In this document: positions 17,202-25,841 of the stretch, piece by piece
Layout of the letters: each line of letters starts with the position of its first letter
How positions within the stretch are numbered: position 1 is the first letter of the stretch
Source of the DNA: Paracoccus haematequi
GTDB lineage: Bacteria; Pseudomonadota; Alphaproteobacteria; Rhodobacterales; Rhodobacteraceae
DNA length: 64,000 nucleotides
Direction of reading: 5' to 3'
Assembly: GCF_900631945.1 (NCBI RefSeq)
Contig: NZ_UZWE01000023.1
Coordinates: forward strand, 62,001 to 126,000
Made by a program: the position numbers and the translations under genes
Notes under the pieces: generated by a model
What the model was told of the DNA's origin: nothing
Databases searched by the model: none
What the model saw: the letters and a program-made list of their open reading frames with translations, nothing else

Positions 17202-18461
17202 ATGTCCTATGCCAATGCGAATGAACGCTATTTCGCCAGCCTGATCAACCAGTCCCGGCAAGCGGCGGGGCTGGGGACACTGAAGCTGGAAAAGCGGCTG
17301 AACGATTCGGCCGACGCCCACAGCCGCTGGATGCTGGACAACAACGTGTTTTCCCATACCGGACGGGGCGGGTCGTCGCCCCGGCAGCGGATGGAAGCTG
17401 CAGAGTTCGACCTGGCGGGTCGCTGGATGACGGCGGAAAACCTCGCCTATGTCAGTATCCGGGGTGAATCCGACCTGCGCGATGAAATCCGCCAGTTGCA
17501 CCAGAACCTTCTGAACAGTCCGGGGCATTACGCCAATATCATGGGCAGCACGTCCGTTCTGGGCATCGGGCTTCAGGTCGGGACCATGACGGTCGGCGGC
17601 CGGGATTATCGGGTGCTGATGGCCACGCAGAACTTCGCGGATACCGACGGGCTGGTCCGCCTGGACCTGGGCACCTTCCAGCGGGTTGCACTGCCCTCGG
17701 TCAAGGTGGCGATGCAGGCGCGGGCCGACTGGCTGGACAGCTTCAACGGCAAGGTCTTCAAGGCCGCCGCCGACGGCACGGCATCGAACGACGATTTCCG
17801 CCTGGGCGCGCGCCACGACAGCGTGTCGGCGGGGGCAGGGCATGACACCCTGTCGGGCGGCGGCGGCAACGACCGGCTGTCGGGCGGCACGGGCAATGAT
17901 CGGCTGATCGGGGATACCGGGGCCGATACCCTGAAGGGCGGCGCGGGGAACGACACCCTGCAAGGCGGCGCAGGCAATGACGCGCTGCTGGGCGAGGATG
18001 GCAACGACATGCTGCGCGGCGATGCGGGCCAGGACCGGATCTGGGGCGGGGCAGGGGCCGATCTGCTGATCGGCGGCGACGGGCTGGACACGCTGTCGGG
18101 GGACGGCGGCAACGACTGGCTGGCCGGGGACGGGCAGAACGACCGCTTGCTGGGCGGCGACGGCAACGACACCCTGCACGGCGGCGCCGGCAACGACCTG
18201 CTGAACGGCGGGGCAGGGGCCGACACCTTCCTGTTCGCGCGGGGCGGCGGAACCGATACCATCCAGGCCTATGAGCATGGGATCGACCGGCTGTTGATTC
18301 CCCGCACGCTGCTGGATGCGGATCCGGCAGCCTTCATGCGCGATCACATGACCCGGAGCTCGGCCGGGGTGGTGATCGACCTGGGCGGCGGCGACCGCAT
18401 CATCGTCGCGGGCACAACCCTGACGGCAGCGCAAGTGGCGGATGACATCTTTGGGTATTAG
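17202..18461 (+). CDS. Secreted CAP-domain protein with C-terminal RTX calcium-binding repeats
   Basis: 419 residues. Residues ~1-150 are a CAP/SCP domain: LINQSRQAAGLGTLKLE, HSRWMLDNNVFSHTG, ENLAYV and LLNSPGHYANIMG are its four usual signature stretches, including the His pair and Glu of the cavity. Residues ~205-345 are a run of about fourteen GGxGxDxLxG-type RTX nonapeptide units that bind calcium, followed by a short C-terminal tail rich in hydrophobics and Asp. There is no N-terminal signal peptide, consistent with type I secretion through a C-terminal signal; no type I transporter genes lie nearby. ATG at 17202 has AAAAGGCG before it, better than the in-frame TTG upstream. Function outside the cell is unknown. 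Confidence 0.87.
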   Translation: MSYANANERYFASLINQSRQAAGLGTLKLEKRLNDSADAHSRWMLDNNVFSHTGRGGSSPRQRMEAAEFDLAGRWMTAENLAYVSIRGESDLRDEIRQLHQNLLNSPGHYANIMGSTSVLGIGLQVGTMTVGGRDYRVLMATQNFADTDGLVRLDLGTFQRVALPSVKVAMQARADWLDSFNGKVFKAAADGTASNDDFRLGARHDSVSAGAGHDTLSGGGGNDRLSGGTGNDRLIGDTGADTLKGGAGNDTLQGGAGNDALLGEDGNDMLRGDAGQDRIWGGAGADLLIGGDGLDTLSGDGGNDWLAGDGQNDRLLGGDGNDTLHGGAGNDLLNGGAGADTFLFARGGGTDTIQAYEHGIDRLLIPRTLLDADPAAFMRDHMTRSSAGVVIDLGGGDRIIVAGTTLTAAQVADDIFGY

Positions 18462-18492
18462 CGGCTGATCACGTCCTGACCGGCCCAGGAAA

Positions 18493-18517
18493 ATGCCCGC
18501 CAAAAATTGGCGGGCAT
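18493..18517 (+). terminator. Perfect 9-bp hairpin after the CAP-RTX gene
   Basis: ATGCCCGCC and GGCGGGCAT flank an AAAAATT loop, 31 bases past the stop. No T-run follows, so Rho-independent function is uncertain. The rest of the ~245-base gap to the DUF2218 gene shows an A/T-rich patch near 18600-18650 that may hold the next promoter. Confidence 0.6.
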
Positions 18518-18706
18518 ACTCGATAAGCCATTGCAAAAACGCAATTTCACTACGGGCTTTCAACATCTGGAACGGGATGGGGTTCCTGGCCGCGCCAAAG
18601 AAATTAACCTTTTGGTAAGACTTTCCCGTTCACTTTCTTGCGCATTGACAAACCGGCCCGCGGGACGCCTGTTCGGCACGGTGGCAACGAAAACGGGACA
18701 GGGCTG

Positions 18707-19006
18707 ATGGCCGACGATCTTTCCAGCACGGGCCGCTTTGCGACCGGACAGGCGTATCGCTATATGGTCCAATTGTGCAAACATTTCGCCCACAAGATCC
18801 CGGCCGAGGTCGAAGGCGACACCGGCAGCATCCGCTTTGACCTGGGCACCGCCCGGCTGACGGCCAGCCCGGCGGAACTGACCTGCGCGGTCTCGGGCGC
18901 AGACGCCGCTGCGGTTGCGACGCTTCAGGACATCATCGACCGCCATCTGGCGCGCTTCGCCTTTCGCGAAGGGTTCGCGAATATGGACTGGTCGCCCGCG
19001 GCGTGA
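18707..19006 (+). CDS. Stand-alone DUF2218 protein
   Basis: 99 residues, exactly a single DUF2218 domain: the FATGQAYRYMVQLCKHFAHKI helix region, the GSIRFDLGTARLTASPAEL strands and a C-terminal helix with IIDRHLARFAFREG. DUF2218 proteins are often linked with siderophore-interacting reductases, and the same domain is fused to such a reductase at 34977 in this window. A role in iron-siderophore handling is therefore an inference. The ATG at 18707 is chosen because the domain begins there; CAGGG lies just upstream. It converges on cysNC with a 38-base gap. Confidence 0.75.
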   Translation: MADDLSSTGRFATGQAYRYMVQLCKHFAHKIPAEVEGDTGSIRFDLGTARLTASPAELTCAVSGADAAAVATLQDIIDRHLARFAFREGFANMDWSPAA

Positions 19007-19044
19007 CGGGCGACCGTCCCTGATCGGGCGGCGAAAGCGCGGCC

Positions 19045-20958
19045 TCAGCCCTGGGACAGGATCGCGGCGATCACCCGGTCGGCGGCGTCTTCGGCCGACA
19101 GGGTGGCGGTGTTGACCACCAGTTCCGGGCTTTCGGGCGCTTCATAGGGGCTGTCGATGCCGGTGAAATTCTTCAACTGGCCGGACCGCGCCTTCTTGTA
19201 CAGACCCTTCACATCGCGCGCCTCGGCCACCTCCAGCGGGGTGTCGACATAGACCTCGATGAACTCGCCGGATGCCATCATCTCGCGCACCATCCGCCGT
19301 TCCGACCGGAACGGAGAGATGAAGGCCGTCAGCACGATCAGCCCGGCATCCGACATCAGCTTCGCGACCTCGCCCACGCGGCGGACGTTTTCCACCCGGT
19401 CGGCGTCGGTGAAGCCCAGGTCGCGGTTCAGCCCGTGGCGCACGTTGTCGCCGTCCAGCAGGAAGGTGTGCTTGCCCATCGCGTGCAGCTTGCGTTCGAC
19501 GATATTCGCGATGGTGGACTTGCCCGACCCCGACAGCCCGGTGAACCAGACCACCCGCGCCCGCTGGTTCTTCTGCGCGGCATGGGCATCGCGGTCCACG
19601 TCGGTCGATTGCCAGTGGATGTTCTGCGACCGGCGCAGCGCGAAATGCAGCATCCCGGCGGCGATGGTGGCATTCGTCATCCGGTCGATCAGGATGAAGC
19701 CGCCCAGATCGGGGTTGTCGGCATAGGCCTCGAACGGGACGGGCCGGTCGGTCGAGATATTGACGACGCCGATGGCGTTCAGGCCCAGAGTCTTGCTGGC
19801 CAAATGTTCCAGCGTGTTGACGTTCACCTCGTATTTCGGCTCGGTCACCGTCGCCGTGACGGTCTGGGTGCCGATCTTGAGCAGATAGGGGCGGCCCGGC
19901 AGCATTTCCTGTTCCGCCATCCAGACCAGCGTCGCCTCGAACTGGTCGGCGACTTCGCAGGGCGCGTCGGCCTGCACGATCACGTCGCCGCGCGAACAGT
20001 CGATCTCGTCCGCGAAGGTCAGTGTCACGGACTGGCCCGCGACGGCCTGGGGCAGGTCGCCGTCGAAGCTGGGAATCGTCTTGACCGTGGTGGTCTTGCC
20101 CGATGGCAGCACCCGGATCGCATCGCCCGGCCGCACGGTCCCCGCGCTGATCTGGCCCGCGAAGCCCCGGAAATCCAGATGCGGGCGGTTCACCCATTGC
20201 ACGGCCATGCGGAACGGGCGGTCCTGCATCGCCATGTCGCTGATCGGCGCGTCTTCCAGATGGCCCAGCAGGGTCGGGCCCTGGTACCAGGGCATTTCGG
20301 GGCTTTTGGTGACGATGTTGTCGCCCTTCAGCCCGGAAATCGGGATCGGCAGGAAACTGTCCATGCCGATCTGTTTGGCGAATTGGGAATAATCCGCGAC
20401 GATTTCATAGAAGCGTTCGGCCGAGTAATCGACCAGATCCATCTTGTTGACGGCCAGAACGATATTCCTGATGCCCAGCAGGTTCACCAGATAGGAATGC
20501 CGCCGCGTCTGGGTCAGCACGCCCTGACGCGCGTCGATCAGGATCACCGCCAGATCGGCGGTGGAGGCGCCCGTGACCATGTTGCGGGTGTATTGTTCGT
20601 GCCCCGGCGTGTCGGCCACGATGAACTTGCGCTTGTCGGTGGCGAAGAAACGATAGGCCACGTCGATGGTGATGCCCTGTTCGCGTTCCGCCGCCAGACC
20701 GTCCACCAGCAGGGCGAAGTCGATATCGCCGCCCTGGGTGCCCGACACCTTGCTGTCGGCCTCAAGGCTGGCCAGCTGATCCTCGAAGATCATCTTGCTG
20801 TCGTAAAGCAGCCGCCCGATCAGCGTCGATTTGCCGTCATCGACAGATCCGCAGGTGATGAAGCGCAGCATGGTCTTGTGCTGGTGTTTCAGCAGATAGG
20901 CGTCGATGTCCTGGGCGATCAGTTCGTCGGTGACGTAAACGGGATCGGGCGCGTTCAT
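19045..20958 (-). CDS. cysNC: Bifunctional sulfate adenylyltransferase GTPase subunit / APS kinase
   Basis: 637 residues, a CysN-CysC fusion. Residues ~30-440 are the EF-Tu-like GTPase that powers ATP sulfurylase: [15 protein letters not shown] (P-loop, ~37-51), the G3 segment [13 protein letters not shown] and the G4 motif NKMD. Residues ~460-637 are APS kinase, with the P-loop [27 protein letters not shown] and [20 protein letters not shown]. Together with CysD it turns sulfate and ATP into APS and then PAPS, for cysteine synthesis or sulfation. The start codon overlaps the cysD stop by one base (TGATG), so translation is coupled. CysQ in this window would recycle the PAP product. Confidence 0.95.
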   Translation of the reverse strand: MNAPDPVYVTDELIAQDIDAYLLKHQHKTMLRFITCGSVDDGKSTLIGRLLYDSKMIFEDQLASLEADSKVSGTQGGDIDFALLVDGLAAEREQGITIDVAYRFFATDKRKFIVADTPGHEQYTRNMVTGASTADLAVILIDARQGVLTQTRRHSYLVNLLGIRNIVLAVNKMDLVDYSAERFYEIVADYSQFAKQIGMDSFLPIPISGLKGDNIVTKSPEMPWYQGPTLLGHLEDAPISDMAMQDRPFRMAVQWVNRPHLDFRGFAGQISAGTVRPGDAIRVLPSGKTTTVKTIPSFDGDLPQAVAGQSVTLTFADEIDCSRGDVIVQADAPCEVADQFEATLVWMAEQEMLPGRPYLLKIGTQTVTATVTEPKYEVNVNTLEHLASKTLGLNAIGVVNISTDRPVPFEAYADNPDLGGFILIDRMTNATIAAGMLHFALRRSQNIHWQSTDVDRDAHAAQKNQRARVVWFTGLSGSGKSTIANIVERKLHAMGKHTFLLDGDNVRHGLNRDLGFTDADRVENVRRVGEVAKLMSDAGLIVLTAFISPFRSERRMVREMMASGEFIEVYVDTPLEVAEARDVKGLYKKARSGQLKNFTGIDSPYEAPESPELVVNTATLSAEDAADRVIAAILSQG

Positions 20959-21887
20959 CAGAAATACCCCTCTTGCTTCTTCTTCTCCATCGAGGCGGCC
21001 TGATCCTTGTCGATGGCGCGGCCCTGGCGTTCCGAGGTGGTGGTCAACAGCATTTCCTGGATCACCTGAGGCAGGGTCTTGGCATCCGATTCCACGGCCC
21101 CGGTCAGCGGATAGCAGCCCAGCGTGCGGAACCGGACCGACCGCATCTGCGGGGTTTCGCCGGGGCGCAGCGGGAAGCGGTCGTCATCGACCATGATCAG
21201 CAACCCGTCGCGTTCCACAACCGGGCGCGGCTCGCTGAAATACAGCGGCACGATGTCGATGTTTTCCAGGTGGATGTATTGCCAGATGTCCAGTTCGGTC
21301 CAGTTCGACAGCGGGAAGACGCGGATCGATTCGTCGCGGGCCTTGCGGGTGTTGTAGAGCTTCCACAACTCGGGCCGCTGGTTCTTCGGATCCCAGCGGT
21401 GGTTCGCGGACCGGAAGGAAAAGATCCGTTCCTTGGCGCGGGACTTTTCCTCGTCCCGGCGCGCGCCACCGAAGGCCACGTCGAAATTGTATTGGCTCAG
21501 CGCCTGCTTCAGCCCCTCGGTCTTCCACAGGTCGGTATGAAGGCTGCCATGTTCGAAGGGGTTGATGCCTTGGGCCATGGCATCGGGATTGTGGTGGACG
21601 ATCAGGTCCATGCCCGCCGCCTGGGCTGCCCGGTCGCGCAGATCGTACATGGCGCGGAATTTCCAGGTCGTGTCCACATGCAGCAGCGGAAAGGGGGGGG
21701 GCGCGGGATAAAACGCCTTTTTCGCCAGATGCAGCATGCAGGCCGAATCCTTGCCTACCGAATACAGCATCACCGGGTTTTCGGCATTCGCCACCACCTC
21801 GCGCATGATGTGGATGCTTTCGGCTTCCAGCCGCTGCAAATGCGTCAGCGTCGCCGGGGGAAGCGGGGTCGGAACCTGGCTGTTCAT
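20958..21887 (-). CDS. cysD: Sulfate adenylyltransferase small subunit
   Basis: 309 residues, normal for CysD. It carries the PP-motif of the PAPS reductase/N-type ATP pyrophosphatase family ([19 protein letters not shown], ~residues 43-61) and the conserved [20 protein letters not shown] and [17 protein letters not shown] blocks. It adenylates sulfate in the cytoplasm using the GTPase energy of CysNC. First gene of the cysD-cysNC operon. About 118 bases separate it from the Hsp70-like gene on the same strand; I saw no clear terminator there. Confidence 0.95.
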   Translation of the reverse strand: MNSQVPTPLPPATLTHLQRLEAESIHIMREVVANAENPVMLYSVGKDSACMLHLAKKAFYPAPPPFPLLHVDTTWKFRAMYDLRDRAAQAAGMDLIVHHNPDAMAQGINPFEHGSLHTDLWKTEGLKQALSQYNFDVAFGGARRDEEKSRAKERIFSFRSANHRWDPKNQRPELWKLYNTRKARDESIRVFPLSNWTELDIWQYIHLENIDIVPLYFSEPRPVVERDGLLIMVDDDRFPLRPGETPQMRSVRFRTLGCYPLTGAVESDAKTLPQVIQEMLLTTTSERQGRAIDKDQAASMEKKKQEGYF

Positions 21888-22005
21888 GGCATCAACTCTT
21901 GATCTGGCCGGGGCGGAATCGTCCGGTTCGCGGGACGCTATTCTTCAGCAGAGGTGAAGATGCAAGTTTCGGCCAGCAGAAAAACCAGTGTTTCCTGCCT
22001 GTTCG

Positions 22006-23256
22006 TCAAACGCCGGAATACTGTTCCAAGCCGGTCGCCAAAGCCAGACCATCGGCCACGGCGGTAAAGGCCTCGGATCGGTGCAGCCGGGCATCGGGCA
22101 GGATTCGCGCCGCCAGATTCGTGACCAGGGCCATCAGACTGGACCCGCCGACCAGCACCACGTCGCCGATCCCGCCCGCTGCGACGCCCGCGCGCGACAG
22201 GGTCTCGGCGATCGCCCCGTGCAGATCCGCGCGGAAGCCTTGCAGCGCATCCGCCAGCGACCGGGCGTCGATCGGCGCGGCCAGGCGCGGCTGGATGAAG
22301 CCCATGCCGATCCGGGCCTCGTCGCCCCCATTGGCGGCGATCTTGCCGCGTTCGACGGCGAAGGCCAGGTCGTGGCCCAATTCGTCCGTCAGCACCGTCA
22401 CCAGCCGCTCCATCCGTGCCGGATCCACGGCCAGCCGGGCCATCTGCTGGGCCAGCCTGCGGTTTTCCGGCGTATAGACAAAGGGGATGTGCGCCCAGGA
22501 CGCCAAGTCGGCATAGATCGCGTTGGGCACCGGCAGCAGGCCCGGTCCCATCTCTCGGCGCAGGTGCGAACCGTGGCCCAGCAACGGCATCGCATGGCTC
22601 AGCGATATGGCGGCGTCGAAATCCGTTCCGCCCAGGCGGATGCCGTGGCTGGCCAGGATCCGCACCCGCCCGCCCTCTGCGCGATAGACCGAAAAGTCCG
22701 AGGTGCCGCCGCCGATATCCACGATCAGCCCGGTCCGGCCCCCCGCGCCCATGCCGTGGCATGCCAGGGCGGCGGCCTCGGGTTCGGGCAGGAAGGCGAC
22801 GTGATCGAAGCCTGCCGCATGATAGCAGGCGCGCAGATCCGCCTGGGCCTGGGCGTCTCGGGCGGGATCGGCGTGGAAATGCACCGGACGGCCCGACAGG
22901 GCGCGGGTCTGCGGCTGGCCGGTCGCGGATTCGGCCCGCCGGCGCAGTTCGGCCAGGAAGGCTGTGATCACATCCGCAAGCGTGCGGCGCTTGCCGGCGA
23001 TCAGCCGCGATTCGTGCAGCAGCGGCGTTCCCAGCACGCTTTTCAGCGCGCGCATATAGCGCCCCTCTTGCCCGCCGATCAGGGCTTGGGCCGCCGCGTC
23101 GCCGATCTGCATCGCGCCGCCGCGCGCGGGAAAGAAGACGGCGGTCGGCAGGGTGTCCGATCCCGCCTGGACCGGGACGCGCCGCACCGCCCCGCGATCC
23201 AGCATCGCCACGGCGGTGTTCGAGGTTCCGAAGTCGATGGCAAGGCTGGGCGTCAT
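22006..23256 (-). CDS. Hsp70-family ATPase domain protein (YegD-like)
   Basis: 416 residues, an actin-fold ATPase without the DnaK substrate-binding domain, as in YegD. Phosphate 1 motif LAIDFGTSNTAVAML is at the N-terminus; phosphate 2 is VDIGGGTSDFSVYR near residue ~190; the adenosine segment VVLVGGSSLMALV is near 370. It is likely a cytoplasmic chaperone-like protein of unknown client. The ATG at 23256 is used because the ATPase fold starts at residue 4 of it; the open frame upstream has no homologous sequence. Divergent from the AI-2E transporter gene across 149 bases. Confidence 0.85.
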   Translation of the reverse strand: MTPSLAIDFGTSNTAVAMLDRGAVRRVPVQAGSDTLPTAVFFPARGGAMQIGDAAAQALIGGQEGRYMRALKSVLGTPLLHESRLIAGKRRTLADVITAFLAELRRRAESATGQPQTRALSGRPVHFHADPARDAQAQADLRACYHAAGFDHVAFLPEPEAAALACHGMGAGGRTGLIVDIGGGTSDFSVYRAEGGRVRILASHGIRLGGTDFDAAISLSHAMPLLGHGSHLRREMGPGLLPVPNAIYADLASWAHIPFVYTPENRRLAQQMARLAVDPARMERLVTVLTDELGHDLAFAVERGKIAANGGDEARIGMGFIQPRLAAPIDARSLADALQGFRADLHGAIAETLSRAGVAAGGIGDVVLVGGSSLMALVTNLAARILPDARLHRSEAFTAVADGLALATGLEQYSGV

Positions 23257-23405
23257 GGCTGGACCTTTCCTACTGAAAGTCCCGGCGGCTATCCCAAGAT
23301 GGGCGATGCGGCAAGCGCTGCGGCCGAAAGACGGGTTGACGCCGCGATCAACAATGCAACAGTCAGGGAAACACGGCGAAGCACCCGGAAGGCAGGCGCT
23401 AAGGC

Positions 23406-24539
23406 ATGATCGACCCACAGCAGGCAACGCCCCGGCCCGACGCCCCGGCGGTCGAGGATCCGGCGACGATGCCCTTTCCGCTGATCAGCGACATATCCGC
23501 AGCCCGCTGGCTGCTGGTCTTCATCATCGCCGCCGCGATCTATTTCTTCCACGGCTTCCTGGTGCCGGTGCTGGCGGCGACGATCATCGCCTTCGCCAGC
23601 TGGCCGCTGTCGCGCAGCGTGCAGCGCGCCCTGGGGATCGACCGCACCGCCACGGCGGCGCTGTTCGTGCTGGTGATCGTGCTGTTTCTGGTCGTGCCGG
23701 TCACGATGGCGCTGCTTTATGCGTTCCGCGAATTGCAGCAGTGGATCTATTGGGTGTTCGAGGTGAACGCCAACGGCGCCGCCACGCCGCTGTGGATGGT
23801 CGACCTGCCGCAGATCGGCGACTGGATCGACGAACAGTGGATGCGCCATATCGGCAGGCCCGGCGCCATCGCGGATCTGGTGCAGCTGACCAGCGGCAAC
23901 ACCATCGCGTCGATCTATCGCAGCGTGCTGGCGGCGGGGAACGTGGCCTTCCATCTGGCGCTGAACCTGCTGTTCATGCTGATCGCGCTGTTCGTGTTCT
24001 ATCGCGACGGCGACAAGATCGCCGGCCAGATCGACATCATCGGCGCCCGCATCCTGCCCCGCCGCTGGGAACGGCTGTCGCGGGTGGTGCCGCTGACCAT
24101 CAGCGCCACCGTCACCGGCATGACCCTGATCGCCATGGGCGAGGGGGTGATCCTGGGCATCGCCTACTGGATCGCGGGCGTGCCCTCGCCGGTGACGCTG
24201 GGGGTGATCACCGGAATCATGGCGCTGATCCCCGGCGGTGCGCCGCTGTGCTTTACGCTGGTGTCGATCTATCTGGTGGCCAGCGGATCGCCCCTGGCGG
24301 GGGTGCTGCTGTTCCTGTGGGGGGCGATCGAGCTGTTCATCGTCGACAAGACCATCCGTCCCGTGCTGGTCGGCGGCCCGGTCAAGATGCCGTTCCTGCC
24401 CACGTTCTTCGGCCTGGTGGGGGGCGTCAAGACCATGGGCATCGTCGGTCTGTTCGTCGGGCCGGTGCTGATGGCGCTGCTGGTGGCGATCTGGCGCGAA
24501 TGGCTGCGCGAAATCCGAACCCATCCGCAAACCCCTTGA
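23406..24539 (+). CDS. AI-2E family transporter (PerM/TqsA-like)
   Basis: 377 residues with about eight hydrophobic segments, as in AI-2E family permeases. Paired helices lie at ~35-75 and ~80-110, a soluble stretch at ~115-170, and further helices at ~185-215 and 235-360. The family's ITGIMALIPGGAPLCF and LVGGVKTMGIVGLFVGPVLMA segments are present near the end. Members export small molecules or act as ion-driven permeases; the substrate cannot be told here and quorum signalling should not be assumed. Start as given: the ATG follows AGGCGCTAAGGC. Confidence 0.85.
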   Translation: MIDPQQATPRPDAPAVEDPATMPFPLISDISAARWLLVFIIAAAIYFFHGFLVPVLAATIIAFASWPLSRSVQRALGIDRTATAALFVLVIVLFLVVPVTMALLYAFRELQQWIYWVFEVNANGAATPLWMVDLPQIGDWIDEQWMRHIGRPGAIADLVQLTSGNTIASIYRSVLAAGNVAFHLALNLLFMLIALFVFYRDGDKIAGQIDIIGARILPRRWERLSRVVPLTISATVTGMTLIAMGEGVILGIAYWIAGVPSPVTLGVITGIMALIPGGAPLCFTLVSIYLVASGSPLAGVLLFLWGAIELFIVDKTIRPVLVGGPVKMPFLPTFFGLVGGVKTMGIVGLFVGPVLMALLVAIWREWLREIRTHPQTP

Positions 24540-24653
24540 ACGCCGGGCCTTGCTGAATATGATCCGCGCATGGCGTGTGCTGCGTGCGCCCAGGGACGAC
24601 CCCTGAATACGGAGACTGGTTGAACCGTTTCTGACAAAAAGGGGGGCTGTTTC

Positions 24654-25841
24654 ATGGCAGGCCGAATTCAAAACACCATCCGCAAGTTCCTGGAGAGCGG
24701 CACGTCCGGGGGGCTTTTGCTGATCGCGGCGGCGGTGCTGGCGCTGATCGTCGCCAACTCGCCCCTGGCCGAGGCGTATTTCAACGTCCTGCACGCCTAT
24801 GTCGGGCCGCTGTCGGTCGCCCATTGGATCAACGACGCGCTGATGGCGCTGTTCTTCCTGATGGTCGGCCTGGAAATCAAGCGCGAGATGGTGGACGGCC
24901 ACCTGTCGTCCTGGCCGCGCCGGATCCTGCCGGGTGTGGCGGCGGCGGCGGGGATGGCGGTCCCGGCGTTGATCTATCTGTTCTTCACCGCGGGCACCGG
25001 GGCGACGCATGGCTGGGCCATTCCGTCCGCCACCGACATCGCCTTCGCACTGGGTGTGATCTCGCTTCTGGGGTCGCGGGTGCCGACCTCGCTCAAGGTG
25101 TTTCTGGCGGCGCTGGCGATCCTGGACGATCTGGGCGCGGTGGTGGTGATCGGGCTGTTCTACACCACCGGCCTGTCGCCCGTCGACCTCGGGCTGGCCG
25201 CGCTGGTGCTGGCGGCCCTGATCGGGATGAACCGCGCGGGCGTGATGCGGCTGTGGCCCTATCTGGTTCTGGGCGCGGTCCTGTGGTTCTTCGTCTGGCA
25301 GTCGGGGATCCATGCCACCATCGCGGGCGTCCTGCTGGCGTTGACCATCCCCCTGAAGCGCACCCCCGCCACGCCCGAGGCGCGTCCGTCGGAAAGCCCG
25401 CTGCACCGGCTGGAACATGCGCTGATGGCGCCGGTGGCCTTCCTGATCATCCCGGTCTTCGGCTTCGCCAATGCCGGGGTCAGCTTCGCGGGCCTGGGAT
25501 CCGAGGCGCTGCTGGCCCCCGTGACGATAGGCGTCGCGGCGGGCCTGGCCCTGGGCAAGGTGATAGGCATTTTCGGCGCGGTGGCGATCCTGGTGCGGCT
25601 GGACTGGGCCGACCTGCCCCCCGGCGCAAGCTGGATGCAGATGCTGGGAACATCGCTTCTGTGCGGGATCGGCTTCACCATGAGCCTGTTCATCTCGCTT
25701 CTGGCGTTCAGCCAGCCGCTGTTGCAGGACGAGGCCAAGATCGGCATCCTGATGGGATCGCTGGTGTCGGGTATCGCTGGCTATACCATCCTGCGCTTCG
25801 CCAAACGCGAGGCGCCGCGCCGGATGCAGTCCGCAGGCTAG
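24654..25841 (+). CDS. nhaA: Na+/H+ antiporter NhaA
   Basis: 395 residues and about twelve membrane segments, as for NhaA (388 residues in E. coli). The ion-binding aspartates are visible: IPSATDIAFALGV (equivalent of Asp133) and AILDDLGAVVVI (Asp163-Asp164), and the GLEIKREMVDGHLS motif sits near the N-terminal side. It exchanges protons for sodium at the inner membrane and supports pH and salt homeostasis. AAAAGGGGGG precedes the ATG. Its last four bases overlap the convergent SLC13-type gene. The 114-base leader has no obvious ion-responsive structure that I can identify. Confidence 0.95.
   Translation: MAGRIQNTIRKFLESGTSGGLLLIAAAVLALIVANSPLAEAYFNVLHAYVGPLSVAHWINDALMALFFLMVGLEIKREMVDGHLSSWPRRILPGVAAAAGMAVPALIYLFFTAGTGATHGWAIPSATDIAFALGVISLLGSRVPTSLKVFLAALAILDDLGAVVVIGLFYTTGLSPVDLGLAALVLAALIGMNRAGVMRLWPYLVLGAVLWFFVWQSGIHATIAGVLLALTIPLKRTPATPEARPSESPLHRLEHALMAPVAFLIIPVFGFANAGVSFAGLGSEALLAPVTIGVAAGLALGKVIGIFGAVAILVRLDWADLPPGASWMQMLGTSLLCGIGFTMSLFISLLAFSQPLLQDEAKIGILMGSLVSGIAGYTILRFAKREAPRRMQSAG

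Noticed and set aside
17840-18230. Periodic DNA repeats that could suggest an array
   Set aside because: They encode RTX nonapeptides in frame, vary at third positions, and lack constant-length spacers, so this is not CRISPR.
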